Made by a program: the position numbers and the translations under genes. Shown piece by piece: positions 25,774-35,155 of a stretch of 64,000 nt of DNA. This stretch comes from JBEIQE01 sp040376705 (GTDB lineage: Bacteria; Pseudomonadota; Alphaproteobacteria; UBA2400), in contig JBEIQE010000001.1 in assembly GCA_040376705.1 (NCBI GenBank), forward strand, positions 62,001 through 126,000, read 5' to 3'. The notes under the pieces are model-generated. The model did not search any database, was not told the origin of the DNA, and saw nothing but the letters and a program-made list of their open reading frames with translations. Within the stretch, counting starts at the first letter, position 1. The number at the start of each line of letters is the position of its first letter.

Positions 25774-26808
25774 ATGGCCAAACGTAAAAGCAAATCGCTG
25801 CTGGGTATCTATGCATCGCTCACCTCGAGCAGCCCTATCGCGCGCGAACAGGCCTTAACCCGCATCAACGGTATGTATGATGGCGATGGCCAGCGTATTG
25901 CCTATGCCTCCGAGTGTGCTTCTAAAAAGATTTTCTTTTACGGTAACAGTGAGCACGGTATGCAGCCCGACCCCAATGTCGTGCGCGCCGACTTTGCCGC
26001 ATGGCTGGTGATCAACAAGGTCAACCCGGGGCCGGACAGCAAACCGCTAAGTGCTGAAGCCGAATGGAAGTTGATGGAGCGTATCAGCAAGATCGACGAC
26101 AAGTTGCTAACGCTCATGGCGCTTGAGGCCGGTATTTCACCAATGCCACCCGCCAGAGCTGAGCTTAAGGAGACCAGCGCGCTGCAGCTGTTCTGCGAGA
26201 GTGCCAAGGCGGCCGAGGTGCATGCGTTTCTGGCGCTGGTGCCCGAGGCTACGCGCACCGAGGTCGTCAATTATATCGATGGCAAAGGCCGCAACGCCGT
26301 GCACTGCGCCACCCATAACCCAAATGTAGGCGTTATAACCGAGCTGAAGGGGGCGGGAGCAGATCTGGACGTGGTCTGGCAGGCCAGACTCGGCAAGCGC
26401 GAGCCTAAGCGCGCGGCGCATATGGCCGTGCTGGCGGGTAATCTGGGCGTAGCGACTGAGCTGGGCGGCTTGGCCCTGCACCAGTTTACCGCATCGCCCG
26501 CATGCCCTGTGACTCCGTATGAGATGGGGATGCTGCGTATTCAGAATAATTTGTCCGAAGTGCCGCGCCCTGTGCCGATGAATGCTAAAGCCGAACACGC
26601 CAAGAACCCGATGCAGATGCTACCCCCCACCAACCCGCAAGAGGCGGACGAGGCCAAAGAGCGCGCCCTGCGCCTGCAGCGTATTATGGAAGCTACGGAT
26701 ATTGCGGCTGGCTTTTTGGGTATAAGCGCACCATTTGGTAACACAGGCAAGGTTGAGGCTGCGCAGCGTGCTGTTGGCGCCAAAAGCAACCAGCATGGTC
26801 TTAACTAA
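25774..26808 (+). CDS. Ankyrin-like repeat protein, tandem paralog 3
   Basis: A 344-aa protein with AAAAGGGAG before ATG 25774. It is the most diverged of the triplet: a basic N-terminus (AKRKSKS), RADFAAWLVINKV, EVHAFLALVPEATRTEVVNYIDG, GRNAVHCATHNPNVGVITEL and AAHMAVLAGNLGVATELG, followed by a longer C-terminal tail. The shared order of blocks indicates common descent. It lies 62 nt after paralog 2 and 180 nt before lon, with no terminator seen between. Confidence 0.7.
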   Translation: MAKRKSKSLLGIYASLTSSSPIAREQALTRINGMYDGDGQRIAYASECASKKIFFYGNSEHGMQPDPNVVRADFAAWLVINKVNPGPDSKPLSAEAEWKLMERISKIDDKLLTLMALEAGISPMPPARAELKETSALQLFCESAKAAEVHAFLALVPEATRTEVVNYIDGKGRNAVHCATHNPNVGVITELKGAGADLDVVWQARLGKREPKRAAHMAVLAGNLGVATELGGLALHQFTASPACPVTPYEMGMLRIQNNLSEVPRPVPMNAKAEHAKNPMQMLPPTNPQEADEAKERALRLQRIMEATDIAAGFLGISAPFGNTGKVEAAQRAVGAKSNQHGLN

Positions 26809-26895
26809 CTTGCCCGTAAGCATAATGCCAAATACGCTTATATTATAGGCATTAGGGCCGGTATTTTTTACATAGCCTTTCGCTGCCCCTTTGCA

Positions 26896-26924
26896 CTTGC
26901 AAAAATTGTTAAGAACACCCACCT
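26896..26924 (+). promoter_or_regulatory. Possible heat-shock (RpoH) promoter of lon
   Basis: CTTGCAA-N14-ACCCACCT resembles the sigma-32 consensus CTTGAAA-N13/17-CCCCATNT and lies 65 nt before the lon start. lon is a classical RpoH target. The -10 match is imperfect and the surrounding AT-rich DNA could also hold a housekeeping promoter. Confidence 0.35.
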
Positions 26925-26988
26925 TATAAGTTAATGAGCAGGGATTCGCGTTTGTCTTTGCTTCTGATTTTTACAGAAGGGTTTTCCC

Positions 26989-29397
26989 ATGGTCGATCTT
27001 CCCCCCAAAGGTGTTCTCTTTCCGGTCCTGCCGCTGCGTGACATCGTCGTTTTCCCGCACATGATTGTGCCGCTCTTTGTCGGGCGCGAAAAGTCGGTCA
27101 AGGCCCTTGAGGACGTGATGAAGGAGGACAAGCAGATCCTGCTCGTCACCCAGAAGAACGCCGGTCAGGATGACCCGGGCCCGGCCGACCTCTACTCAAT
27201 TGGTGTGCTTGGCACTGTGCTGCAGCTCCTCAAGCTGCCGGACGGCACCGTGAAGGTGCTGGTCGAAGGCCAGCAGCGTGCCCGCATTATGCGCTATTCG
27301 GATAACCCCGAGTTCTATCAGGCCTATGCCGAGCTGGTGAAGGACACCGAGCCGGAAGGTCAGGAAACTGATGCCCTCATGCGCGCTGTAACTTCGGAGT
27401 TCGAGCAGTATGTAAAGCTCAACAAGAAGATTCCGCCAGAAGTCCTGGTCTCACTCGGCCAAATCGACGGTGCAGGCAAGCTGGCCGATACTGTAGCCTC
27501 GCATCTTGCTCTCAAGCTGGCTGAAAAGCAGCAGCTGCTCGAAGCCGCTGACGTGACCGAGCGCCTAGAGAAGATCTACGGCCATATGGAAGGCGAGATC
27601 GGTGTTCTGCAGGTCGAAAAGCGCATCCGTAACCGCGTGAAGCGCCAGATGGAGAAGACCCAGCGTGAGTACTACCTGAATGAGCAGATGAAGGCCATTC
27701 AGAAGGAACTTGGCGACGGTGAAGATGGCCGCGACGAGATGAGCGAGCTTGAAGACCGCATCAAGAAAACCAAGCTGAGCAAAGAAGCGCGCGACAAGGC
27801 CATGGGCGAGCTCAAGAAGCTGCGCAACATGAGCCCGATGAGCGCTGAAGCAACGGTGGTACGCAACTACCTCGACTGGATGCTGAGTATTCCCTGGAAA
27901 AAGCGCAGCAAGCTCAAGCATGACATCAACTATGCCGAAGACGTGCTGAACGAAGACCACTACGGCCTCGAGAAGGTCAAGGAGCGTATCCTTGAGTATC
28001 TCTCGGTGCAGCAGCGTACCGAGAAGGTGCGTGGTCCCATCCTCTGCCTCGTTGGTCCTCCGGGTGTGGGTAAAACCTCGCTGGGCAAGTCCATCGCCAA
28101 GGCCGTAGGCCGCAGCTTTGTGCGTATGTCGTTGGGCGGCGTGCGTGATGAAGCCGAAGTACGCGGCCACCGCCGTACCTACATCGGCTCCATGCCCGGC
28201 AAGGTCATTCAAGGGATGAAGAAGGCCAAGCAGAGCAATCCGCTGTTCCTTCTCGATGAAATTGACAAGCTGGGTCAGGACTATCGTGGCGATCCGTCAT
28301 CGGCGCTTCTTGAGGTGCTGGATCCGGAGCAGAACGCTACATTCAATGACCACTATCTCGAGGTTGATTACGACCTTTCGGATACGCTGTTCATCTGCAC
28401 GGCCAACTCGCTCAACATGCCGCAGCCGCTGCTTGACCGTATGGAAATCATCCGCCTCTCGGGTTACACCGAAGATGAGAAGGTTGAAATCGCCAAGCGC
28501 CATCTGGTTGCCAAGCAGGTAAAGGACAACGGCCTCAAGCCGGAAGAATTCGAGCTGGCGGACGATGCTTTGCGGGCTGTTATCCGTACGTATACCCGCG
28601 AAGCTGGTGTGCGTAGCCTCGAGCGTGAAATCGCCAAACTGTGCCGCAAGGCCGTGAAACTGATTGTCAGCAAGAAAGAGGAAAAGGTGGTGGTAACTAC
28701 CGACAAGCTCGAGAAGCTGCTGGGCGTTGCCAAGTACCGTTATGGTGAGATTGAGGATACCGATATGGTGGGTGTTACCACCGGCCTCGCCTGGACCGAG
28801 GTTGGCGGCGATATCCTGCAGATCGAAGCTGTTGCCCTGCCGGGCAAGGGCAAGGTCTCGGCTACCGGTAAGCTTGGCGATGTCATGAAGGAATCGGTAC
28901 AAGCTGCCGAGAGCTTCGTGAAGTCGCGCGCTACCATCTATGGTATCAAGCCCACTTACTTCGGTCGCCGCGATATCCATGTGCATGTGCCGGAAGGTGC
29001 GACGCCCAAGGATGGCCCAAGTGCGGGTGTAGCAATGGTGGTCTCGATTGTTTCCGTCATGACTGGTATTCCGGTACGCAAGGATGTCGCCATGACCGGC
29101 GAGATCTCGCTGCGTGGCCGCGTATTGCCTATCGGCGGCCTGAAGGAGAAGCTGCTGGCAGCCCTGCGTGCAGGCATCAAGACAGTGCTGATCCCGAAGG
29201 AAAACGAGAAGGATCTGGCCGAGATTCCGGCCAACGTGAAGGAAGGCCTCGAGATTGTGCCTGTGACTATGGCGGATGAAGCTTTGGCCCGTGCGCTCTC
29301 CCGTCCGCTGGTACCGATCGAGTGGAGCGAGAAGGATGAAATCGCCGAGAATGCCCGCCTGAAAGGCGATGGCGGCGATGAAGCCCGCGCTCACTAA
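26989..29397 (+). CDS. lon: ATP-dependent protease La (Lon)
   Basis: An 802-aa, full-length LonA. The N-terminal substrate domain starts with LPPKGVLFPVLPLRDIVVFP; the AAA+ module has Walker A GPPGVGKTS (356-364) and Walker B LFLLDEIDK; the C-terminal protease has the Ser-Lys dyad S678 (KDGPSAGVAM) and K721 (GGLKEKLLAA). RBS AGAAGGG precedes ATG 26989. Lon removes misfolded and regulatory proteins in the cytoplasm; in alphaproteobacteria it degrades cell-cycle factors such as DnaA and CcrM. A strong terminator follows. Confidence 0.98.
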   Translation: MVDLPPKGVLFPVLPLRDIVVFPHMIVPLFVGREKSVKALEDVMKEDKQILLVTQKNAGQDDPGPADLYSIGVLGTVLQLLKLPDGTVKVLVEGQQRARIMRYSDNPEFYQAYAELVKDTEPEGQETDALMRAVTSEFEQYVKLNKKIPPEVLVSLGQIDGAGKLADTVASHLALKLAEKQQLLEAADVTERLEKIYGHMEGEIGVLQVEKRIRNRVKRQMEKTQREYYLNEQMKAIQKELGDGEDGRDEMSELEDRIKKTKLSKEARDKAMGELKKLRNMSPMSAEATVVRNYLDWMLSIPWKKRSKLKHDINYAEDVLNEDHYGLEKVKERILEYLSVQQRTEKVRGPILCLVGPPGVGKTSLGKSIAKAVGRSFVRMSLGGVRDEAEVRGHRRTYIGSMPGKVIQGMKKAKQSNPLFLLDEIDKLGQDYRGDPSSALLEVLDPEQNATFNDHYLEVDYDLSDTLFICTANSLNMPQPLLDRMEIIRLSGYTEDEKVEIAKRHLVAKQVKDNGLKPEEFELADDALRAVIRTYTREAGVRSLEREIAKLCRKAVKLIVSKKEEKVVVTTDKLEKLLGVAKYRYGEIEDTDMVGVTTGLAWTEVGGDILQIEAVALPGKGKVSATGKLGDVMKESVQAAESFVKSRATIYGIKPTYFGRRDIHVHVPEGATPKDGPSAGVAMVVSIVSVMTGIPVRKDVAMTGEISLRGRVLPIGGLKEKLLAALRAGIKTVLIPKENEKDLAEIPANVKEGLEIVPVTMADEALARALSRPLVPIEWSEKDEIAENARLKGDGGDEARAH

Positions 29398-29415
29398 GCG
29401 CTAAAACAAACAGAG

Positions 29416-29445
29416 AAAAGGCCGGGGCTCAAATCCCGGCCTTTT
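29416..29445 (+). terminator. Rho-independent terminator of lon
   Basis: An 11-bp perfect stem (AAAAGGCCGGG with CCCGGCCTTTT) around an 8-nt loop, with a T-rich 3' arm, 19 nt after the lon stop. The A-rich 5' arm may let it work on both strands. Confidence 0.9.
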
Positions 29446-29461
29446 AATTCATAAGGATTTT

Positions 29462-30166
29462 ATGATGGCCCGTTTAAAGACGCATAGTGAGAGTCATCTG
29501 GTCGCCCGCGTTGGCTGGCTGCGTGCTGCAGTTCTGGGGGCAAATGACGGGCTGATTTCTACTGCCAGTCTTATCGTTGGTGTGGCCGCTGCAGCAGCCA
29601 CCAAGGGCGATATCATGATTGCCGGTACGGCTGGGTTAGTTGCTGGAGCTATGTCGATGGCAGCAGGTGAGTATATATCTGTTAGTTCGCAGCATGACAC
29701 AGAGCAGGCCGATCTTAATCGTGAGCGAAAAGAGCTGGCAGAAAGCCCTAAGGCTGAACTCTATGAGTTGATGCAAATATATCAAAAACGGGGTATTACA
29801 CCTGAATTAGCACAGCAAGTAGCGGCACAGCTCATGCAAAAAGACGCGCTGGCTGCCCATGCACGCGATGAACTGGGTATCAGCGAGCATTCTATCGCTC
29901 GGCCGGTTCAGGCGGCTGTTACATCAGCTTTCACTTTCTCTGTTGGTGCAATCCTGCCTCTAGTGGTGGTTATGCTGTCACCGCCCGCTATACTTGTTAC
30001 AACTGTTGCTGCATCATCGCTGGTATTTCTGGCCATTCTCGGTGCTCTAGGTGCCAAAGCAGGTGGAGCAGGTATGTTGCGCGCAACTTTGCGTGTAACT
30101 TTTTGGGGCACTTTGGCGCTGATGGTAACAGCTATAATCGGTAAAGTTTTTGGAACTGTTGTTTAA
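29462..30166 (+). CDS. VIT1/CCC1 family iron/manganese transporter
   Basis: A 234-aa protein with five predicted membrane helices. The family core is present: LRAAVLGANDGLISTASLIVG, GAMSMAAGEYISVSSQHDTE, then a cytoplasmic helical loop with ERKELAESPKAELYELMQIY and EHSIARPVQAAVTSAFTFSVGA. Bacterial members are membrane Fe2+/Mn2+ carriers. The AAGGATTTT site supports ATG 29462. It starts right after the lon terminator and probably has its own promoter. Confidence 0.88.
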   Translation: MMARLKTHSESHLVARVGWLRAAVLGANDGLISTASLIVGVAAAAATKGDIMIAGTAGLVAGAMSMAAGEYISVSSQHDTEQADLNRERKELAESPKAELYELMQIYQKRGITPELAQQVAAQLMQKDALAAHARDELGISEHSIARPVQAAVTSAFTFSVGAILPLVVVMLSPPAILVTTVAASSLVFLAILGALGAKAGGAGMLRATLRVTFWGTLALMVTAIIGKVFGTVV

Positions 30167-30240
30167 GCAAAAGCGCAACTAAAAACGGAAAACTGATTTA
30201 GATATCAGCCTAAAATTGGGATGATAGATCCTCAGCCTTT

Positions 30241-31827
30241 TTAGTTAGGCTTGGTGAACTCATAAATCGCGGTTATGCCCGTGCGATAGCGCTCATGAAT
30301 GGTATATCCGGCAGATAGCAGGCCATTTTTGATATCCATATCGTTATACCAGTCATCCGCAAATACGCCCCAAAGCGCGCCGGAGGTATGGGCGATTTCA
30401 GCAATCGCAGCTGGCCTTGCAGTACCACAGCTTGGCGCTGTTATGCGGCTATGCACCTGTGCAGTCCATTGAGTTTTAAGGCCGACGATATCAACCAGTT
30501 TAAAGCGGGTGCTAGCATGCGCAATGTAACCGGCATCATGCACCAGCAGAGCGTTATTTGCTGGAATATGCTGGTTCGCCCATGTAATAGCGCTTTTATT
30601 GTCATCTCCACGGCGCAGTACATGCGGTGTGATGGCAAAGGTAAGGCTGCAGATAATACCAATCGCGCAAACTAGCAGACTGCTGTGCTGAATGTTTTTA
30701 GTGGCCTTTGGGCTGGTAGCCATAACAGTCAGGAAGCAGAAAATCCATGCAGGGATCAGTATGGGGCTGTAACGGCCGGTATAGAAATTGAGCAGTAATG
30801 CCGAGGGAAAAATAAGGCCATAGGTAATCAAGAAGGCTGTTGTAAAAACAATTGAGCAGATAAAAAGTTTCTGTCGGCTCGGGAAAAACAGGAACAGGCA
30901 GATAGGCATGCTGATGAGCATCAGTTCAATCAGCCCCTTGAGGCTGATACCTGCTTTTTGTAATAGCGGCAGGCAGCTTTGCGCATAGAACATCGACTTG
31001 GCGGTCCATGTCTGCGGTAGCCACAGACCAGTTTGTGCATGCACAAACAATACTGGCGGTAGCGCTGCCGCCAGCCCCAACAGGCCCATAAATATGGGGG
31101 CAGGGAGTTGCATAACCTTATGCTGCCTCAGCTCATATGCCTTAAACAGAAAAGCCGGAATAGCCAGTGCCGCCAGCTCGATGCGCACATGGACAGCAAG
31201 GCCGCACAAGGCCGCCAGCACAAAGGCGCTGCTGGTACGTTTATCCATAAGTAAAACCAGGAGCCACAGGCTGGTGCCCAGAGCGAGGCCGGTTTCGAGG
31301 CCGTTGAGCAGGTGTAAAGGCATGATGCCGACCAGCAGGAACATCGCCAGCGCATAGGGGGCAGCTTTGCCAAGCTTGAGCTGCTGCGTTACCGCAAAGG
31401 CAGCTGCAGCATAAACCCAGCAACCAAGTATCGCGGCACAGAGCAGGGCAGGCTCGGTAGGCATGACTCTGGAGAAGATAGCAACCACCAGCAGGTGGAT
31501 AGTACTGGTTGATCCGCTGATGGATGGCGTGCCGTAAAGTGGATCGACGGTGGTGCCTTGTAGCAGGAGGAAGGCATTACGGCCTGTTATATAAGCATCA
31601 TCCAGAAAGAAAGCTGGATGAATCAGGCCTGCAAAGGCCAGTGCCATAGCGGCTAATGCGCTTAGAGCGATAGCTGTTTGCATGCTGCACAGGGATAATT
31701 TCATAGCGCGGTATAGCTCTTGAAGGGAAACGCTAGTTGCTGACCGCACAGCATGATATTTTTGTCGTAGTTGAAATTCGCTTGGGCCATAGTCTTGCTT
31801 TGGTAGCAGCTTTTTGCCCCGGGCCAT
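30241..31827 (-). CDS. GT-C-like polytopic membrane protein
   Basis: A 528-aa protein with about ten to eleven membrane helices. The DD motif of the first loop (FFLDDAYITGRNAFL) and GLETG further on resemble the two GT-C-like proteins near fliQ, but similarity elsewhere is low. The C-terminal soluble part has LLVHDAGYIAHASTRFKLVDIVGL. ATG 31704 (MKLSLCSM) is an alternative start closer to the first membrane helix; neither start has a strong ribosome site. A glycosyltransferase using a polyprenyl-linked donor is inferred. Confidence 0.7.
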   Translation of the reverse strand: MARGKKLLPKQDYGPSEFQLRQKYHAVRSATSVSLQELYRAMKLSLCSMQTAIALSALAAMALAFAGLIHPAFFLDDAYITGRNAFLLLQGTTVDPLYGTPSISGSTSTIHLLVVAIFSRVMPTEPALLCAAILGCWVYAAAAFAVTQQLKLGKAAPYALAMFLLVGIMPLHLLNGLETGLALGTSLWLLVLLMDKRTSSAFVLAALCGLAVHVRIELAALAIPAFLFKAYELRQHKVMQLPAPIFMGLLGLAAALPPVLFVHAQTGLWLPQTWTAKSMFYAQSCLPLLQKAGISLKGLIELMLISMPICLFLFFPSRQKLFICSIVFTTAFLITYGLIFPSALLLNFYTGRYSPILIPAWIFCFLTVMATSPKATKNIQHSSLLVCAIGIICSLTFAITPHVLRRGDDNKSAITWANQHIPANNALLVHDAGYIAHASTRFKLVDIVGLKTQWTAQVHSRITAPSCGTARPAAIAEIAHTSGALWGVFADDWYNDMDIKNGLLSAGYTIHERYRTGITAIYEFTKPN

Positions 31828-31943
31828 GCGGCCCAGCTGATGAATGTTTTGAACGGGCCGTTTGGTCTCATGCCTGCAAGTTAGCGGGTGTAAGGTAATT
31901 TGACAGCCCTTTTTTATTGGCGGTTTTGGGTTATGTTCTGGCT

Positions 31944-32687
31944 ATGAACGACACACTCAAAATCATCGCCGACCATCGCTCGTCCCGCAGTTATACCGAG
32001 GAGCCCGTTGATGATGCGCTACTTGATGAGCTGATTGCCACCTGCCAGCGCGCGCCGACCTCGGGTAATACGCAGCATGTATCGCTGATGGTGATTAAAG
32101 ATCCTGCCAAGCGCGCTAAAATAGCCGAGCTGGCGGGTGGGCAGCCGTGGATTGCGCGGGCGCCAGTCTTCATGGTCATTCTGGTCGATCACTACAAAAC
32201 CGCTCAGGCGATGGAAATTGCAGGCCATCCGCATGTCATACAAGAGCATATCGAAGGTACGATCTCGGCTGTTACTGATGCAGGCATTTTGTTGGGGCAG
32301 CTCATGATTGCAGGGCAGGCGCTAGGCCTTGGAATAGTGCCGATAGGCGCTGTTCGCAATGATGCAGATGCGATGATCGATCTGCTCGAGCTGCCGCCCA
32401 ATGTGTTTCCGGTGGTGGGCCTGTGCCTTGGCCATATCAAGAACCCGGCACAGCAGCGGCCTCGTTTACCGCTTGAGACCTTCAGGTTTAATGAGCGTTA
32501 TGGCACACCCGACCTCAAGCCCGCGATCAAGGCGTATGATGACGCGCTGCTGGCGCATTGGAAGCGGGTGGGGCGCGAGGATGGCGAGGCATGGACTACG
32601 GCCATTACCCATTACAGCGACCACAACTACCGCCCGGCGCTGATGGCTTCACTTTTGCGCCAAGGTTTCAGGTTCGATAAGGGCTAG
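31944..32687 (+). CDS. NfsA-type nitroreductase / FMN reductase
   Basis: A 247-aa protein from ATG 31944 (a TTG at 31917 would add nine residues). Flavin-binding features are RSSRSYTEEPVDDALLDELI at the N-terminus, CQRAPTSGNTQ, a central GQALGLGIVPIGAVRND, and VVGLCLGH. The length and the C-terminal extension (HWKRVGREDGEAWT) are those of the NfsA/FRP subgroup, which reduces nitroaromatics or quinones with NAD(P)H and FMN. The physiological substrate is unknown. Confidence 0.85.
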   Translation: MNDTLKIIADHRSSRSYTEEPVDDALLDELIATCQRAPTSGNTQHVSLMVIKDPAKRAKIAELAGGQPWIARAPVFMVILVDHYKTAQAMEIAGHPHVIQEHIEGTISAVTDAGILLGQLMIAGQALGLGIVPIGAVRNDADAMIDLLELPPNVFPVVGLCLGHIKNPAQQRPRLPLETFRFNERYGTPDLKPAIKAYDDALLAHWKRVGREDGEAWTTAITHYSDHNYRPALMASLLRQGFRFDKG

Positions 32688-32822
32688 CGAGACAAACAGG
32701 GGATATGGGGTGTGAGTTCCTGTTTGGTTTCGGGGCCCGCGTTTTTTGTTAAAATATACAATGATGGTTGACCTCGCCGCCTCTATGTGTTTGCATCTGC
32801 TGGGATATTCAGGGAGAACACC

Positions 32823-33113
32823 ATGAACAAAAATGACCTTATTGAACAGATTGCCGGTAAAACCGGTCTGACCAAAGCTGCCACCAGCGAGGCTGTAGAA
32901 GCTTTGCTTGAGACCATCAGCGTCACCCTCGAACAGGGCGAAGAAGTGCGCCTTACCGGGTTTGGCAGTTTCCGCATGACCGAGCGCAAGGGCAGTGAAG
33001 GCCGTAACCCGCGTACGGGCGAAGTCATCCAGATCCAGCCGTCCAAGAACATCAAGTTCCGCGTTGGTACCGAGCTTAAAGAACGCGTTAACAAGCGCCG
33101 TTCGGCTGGCTGA
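32823..33113 (+). CDS. HU/IHF family DNA-binding protein
   Basis: A 96-aa protein from ATG 32823 (AGGGAGAACACC upstream). It is a complete HU fold: MNKNDLIEQIAGKTGLTKAA dimerisation helices, VRLTGFGSFRMTERKGSEGR, the beta-arm tip GRNPRTGEVIQIQPS, and KNIKFRVGTELKERVN. HU packs the nucleoid and bends DNA. The sequence is closer to HU than to IHF, but subgroup assignment by eye is not secure. Confidence 0.93.
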   Translation: MNKNDLIEQIAGKTGLTKAATSEAVEALLETISVTLEQGEEVRLTGFGSFRMTERKGSEGRNPRTGEVIQIQPSKNIKFRVGTELKERVNKRRSAG

Positions 33114-33212
33114 TAAGCTGGAAGCTCCGGGGCTCAAAAAGATACGATTCTTTAAAGGGTTGCGCCTTACAACATCCCTGCTAGCCTGTATGGGCTGAAA
33201 GGGATTCTGGTT

Positions 33213-34469
33213 ATGGGTGTAGGTCTTCCCCGCGGGGCTAATACGTCAATTCAGGCTGCAATTGCCCCTGAAAACGGCATTTTCCGCGTGAATCTTGAGT
33301 ATAACGGGGATAATCCTGCGCGTCCGTCGATCGATGCGGTCGCCTTCCTGCTCACCGATACCGGCAAGGTTCGCGGCGACTCCGATATGGTTTTCTATAA
33401 CCATAAAACCATCGCCGAAGGCGGGGTGGAGATGCTCGATGGCGCAGATGTCGCCGGCCTGCGCCAACAGCCTTTTATCATCGACCTCAACAAGCTGCCA
33501 GCTGGGATTGTACGCATCTGCTTCTGCCTGGTTGCGGATGGCACCGGTGTGCAGTACATCGCCCAGCTCAGCCGTATGGCCATTCGCCTCATGGGTGGCA
33601 CCACCCGCACCGAGGTTGCCAGTAGCAGCCTTGAGCTGGCCGGCGCCGCCAAGGAAACGGCGCTTGTATTGGGCGAACTTTATTTGCGTAATGGCGAATG
33701 GAAGTTCAAGTCCATCGGGCAGGGGTATGAGCAAGGTCTGGCTGCTTTGGCGCAGAGCTATGGTATTGTAGTTGCCGAAGCTGCGCAGGCCACCGGCACC
33801 ATGGCCCGCCCTAACGAAACACTGCCGCCTTCAGCGGCTGATCGTTCGGCCATTCCCAAGCAGCGGTTTGACCGGCCGGCTATGGGGTTTGACGAAATCG
33901 TGATCAATCTGGTGTGGAACGCCACGCCGCCGGAAGAGCCGATAACCGATGCGCCGGTGGCTAAAAAGGGCCTGTTCAGCTCCATCGTCGCGCCGTCCAA
34001 GCCGCGCCCGATCGATCTTGACCTCTGCTGCCTTTACGAGCTGAACGATGGCTATCGTGGCGTGATCTCGGCTTTGGGCGATAATTACGGTGCCTTCAAT
34101 TCGGCCCCGTTCATGGAGCTGATGGGTGATGAGCGCAAGGGCACCGGCACCCAAGGCGAGGTTATCCGTATCAACGGTGTGCGCTGGAACGAAATTACCC
34201 GCATTCTTGTTTATGCCATGATTTTTGAGGGCTCGCCTAATTGGGCACTGGCATCGGGGCGCTGCGTTATCCGTGTGCCGGATCAGATGCCGCTGAACGT
34301 GAAGCTCGATCAGAATGTGAACGACAAGCGCGCCTGCACCATTGCCTTGATTGAGAATGATGGCGGCCACATCAGCATCCAGAAGCGGGTTGAGGCGTTC
34401 AAGAACCCGCGCGAGGTCGATCTGTATTACGGTTGGGGGCTGCGCTGGGGCGCAGGCACCAAGGAATAG
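33213..34469 (+). CDS. TerA-like tellurium-resistance family protein
   Basis: A 418-aa protein. The N-terminal half is a TerD-like domain (VNLEYNGDNPARPSIDAVAFLL, SDMVFYNH, VASSSLELAGAAKETALVLGELYLRNGEWKFKSIGQGYEQGL). The C-terminal half matches the TerA end (WNEITRILVYAMIFEGSPNWALA, EVDLYYGWGLRW). Ter proteins bind Ca2+ and are tied to tellurite, phage and stress resistance. Paired with the next TerD-type gene 30 nt downstream; TerB and TerC are absent from the window, so a complete Ter system is not shown. Confidence 0.85.
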   Translation: MGVGLPRGANTSIQAAIAPENGIFRVNLEYNGDNPARPSIDAVAFLLTDTGKVRGDSDMVFYNHKTIAEGGVEMLDGADVAGLRQQPFIIDLNKLPAGIVRICFCLVADGTGVQYIAQLSRMAIRLMGGTTRTEVASSSLELAGAAKETALVLGELYLRNGEWKFKSIGQGYEQGLAALAQSYGIVVAEAAQATGTMARPNETLPPSAADRSAIPKQRFDRPAMGFDEIVINLVWNATPPEEPITDAPVAKKGLFSSIVAPSKPRPIDLDLCCLYELNDGYRGVISALGDNYGAFNSAPFMELMGDERKGTGTQGEVIRINGVRWNEITRILVYAMIFEGSPNWALASGRCVIRVPDQMPLNVKLDQNVNDKRACTIALIENDGGHISIQKRVEAFKNPREVDLYYGWGLRWGAGTKE

Positions 34470-34499
34470 AAACAGCGAATTAAACCAGAGGAGTAGAAT

Positions 34500-35087
34500 A
34501 TGCCTGTAGCATTATCCAAGGGCGAAAACGTAAGTCTGACGCGGGAAGCTCCTGACCTTACCAACATTATTGTTGGTCTGGGCTGGAGCCCGCGCGAAAC
34601 CGATGGCGAAGATTTTGATCTTGATGCCTCTGCCTATCTGCTCGATGCGGATGGAAAAGTGCCGAGCGATAACGACTTCATCTTCTACAACAACCTCGTA
34701 TCACCCTGTGCCTCGGTGGTGCATTCCGGCGATAATCTGACCGGTGGTGCCGAGGGGGTTGCGTCTGATTCCGAGCAGCTGAAGATCAATCTGGTGACCC
34801 TGCCGCCAGTGATCGAGCGGATTGCCATTTGCGTTTCCATTCACATGGCTGAGCTGCGCCAGCAGAACTTCGGTATGGTGGGCGGGGCTTATATCCGCAT
34901 CATCAACGACCGCGGTGGCAGCGAGCTGGCCCGTTTCGATTTGAGTGAAGACGCCTCGGTTGAAACGGCCATGATCTTTGGTGAGCTGTACCGTTATGGT
35001 GCCGAGTGGAAGTTCCGCGCTTCGGCTCAGGGCTTCCCGGGCGGATTGGGCGAGCTGGCCCGTCACTTTGGTGTGAACGTCGAATAA
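34500..35087 (+). CDS. TerD/TerE family protein
   Basis: A 195-aa protein with GAGGAG before the start. It is a standard single TerD domain: VALSKGENVSLTRE, IIVGLGWSPRE, the Ca2+-binding FDLDASAYLLDADGKVPSDND, and FGELYRYGAEWKFRASAQGF. The double DxD pattern needed for Ca2+ binding is intact. A strong terminator follows, so the TerA-like/TerD pair forms one transcript. Confidence 0.92.
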   Translation: MPVALSKGENVSLTREAPDLTNIIVGLGWSPRETDGEDFDLDASAYLLDADGKVPSDNDFIFYNNLVSPCASVVHSGDNLTGGAEGVASDSEQLKINLVTLPPVIERIAICVSIHMAELRQQNFGMVGGAYIRIINDRGGSELARFDLSEDASVETAMIFGELYRYGAEWKFRASAQGFPGGLGELARHFGVNVE

Positions 35088-35105
35088 GCCGAAAGCAGGA
35101 CAAAT

Positions 35106-35140
35106 AAAAACTCCGGCACCTTGCGATGCCGGAGTTTTTT
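35106..35140 (+). terminator. Terminator after the TerD-family gene
   Basis: Stem AAAAACTCCGGCA pairs with TGCCGGAGTTTTT across an 8-nt loop, followed by more T. The A/T flanks make it likely to serve the convergent amt gene as well. Confidence 0.9.
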
Positions 35141-35155
35141 ATTATGCAGCTTGGT

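Noticed and set aside
28297..29394. A 365-codon minus-strand open frame
   Set aside because: It is antisense to the Lon protease domain, which is intact and conserved; codon bias of lon explains the lack of stops.
33213..35087. Complete Ter phage/tellurite resistance system
   Set aside because: Only a TerA-like and a TerD-family gene are present; TerB, TerC and the ter-associated biosynthetic genes are absent from the window.
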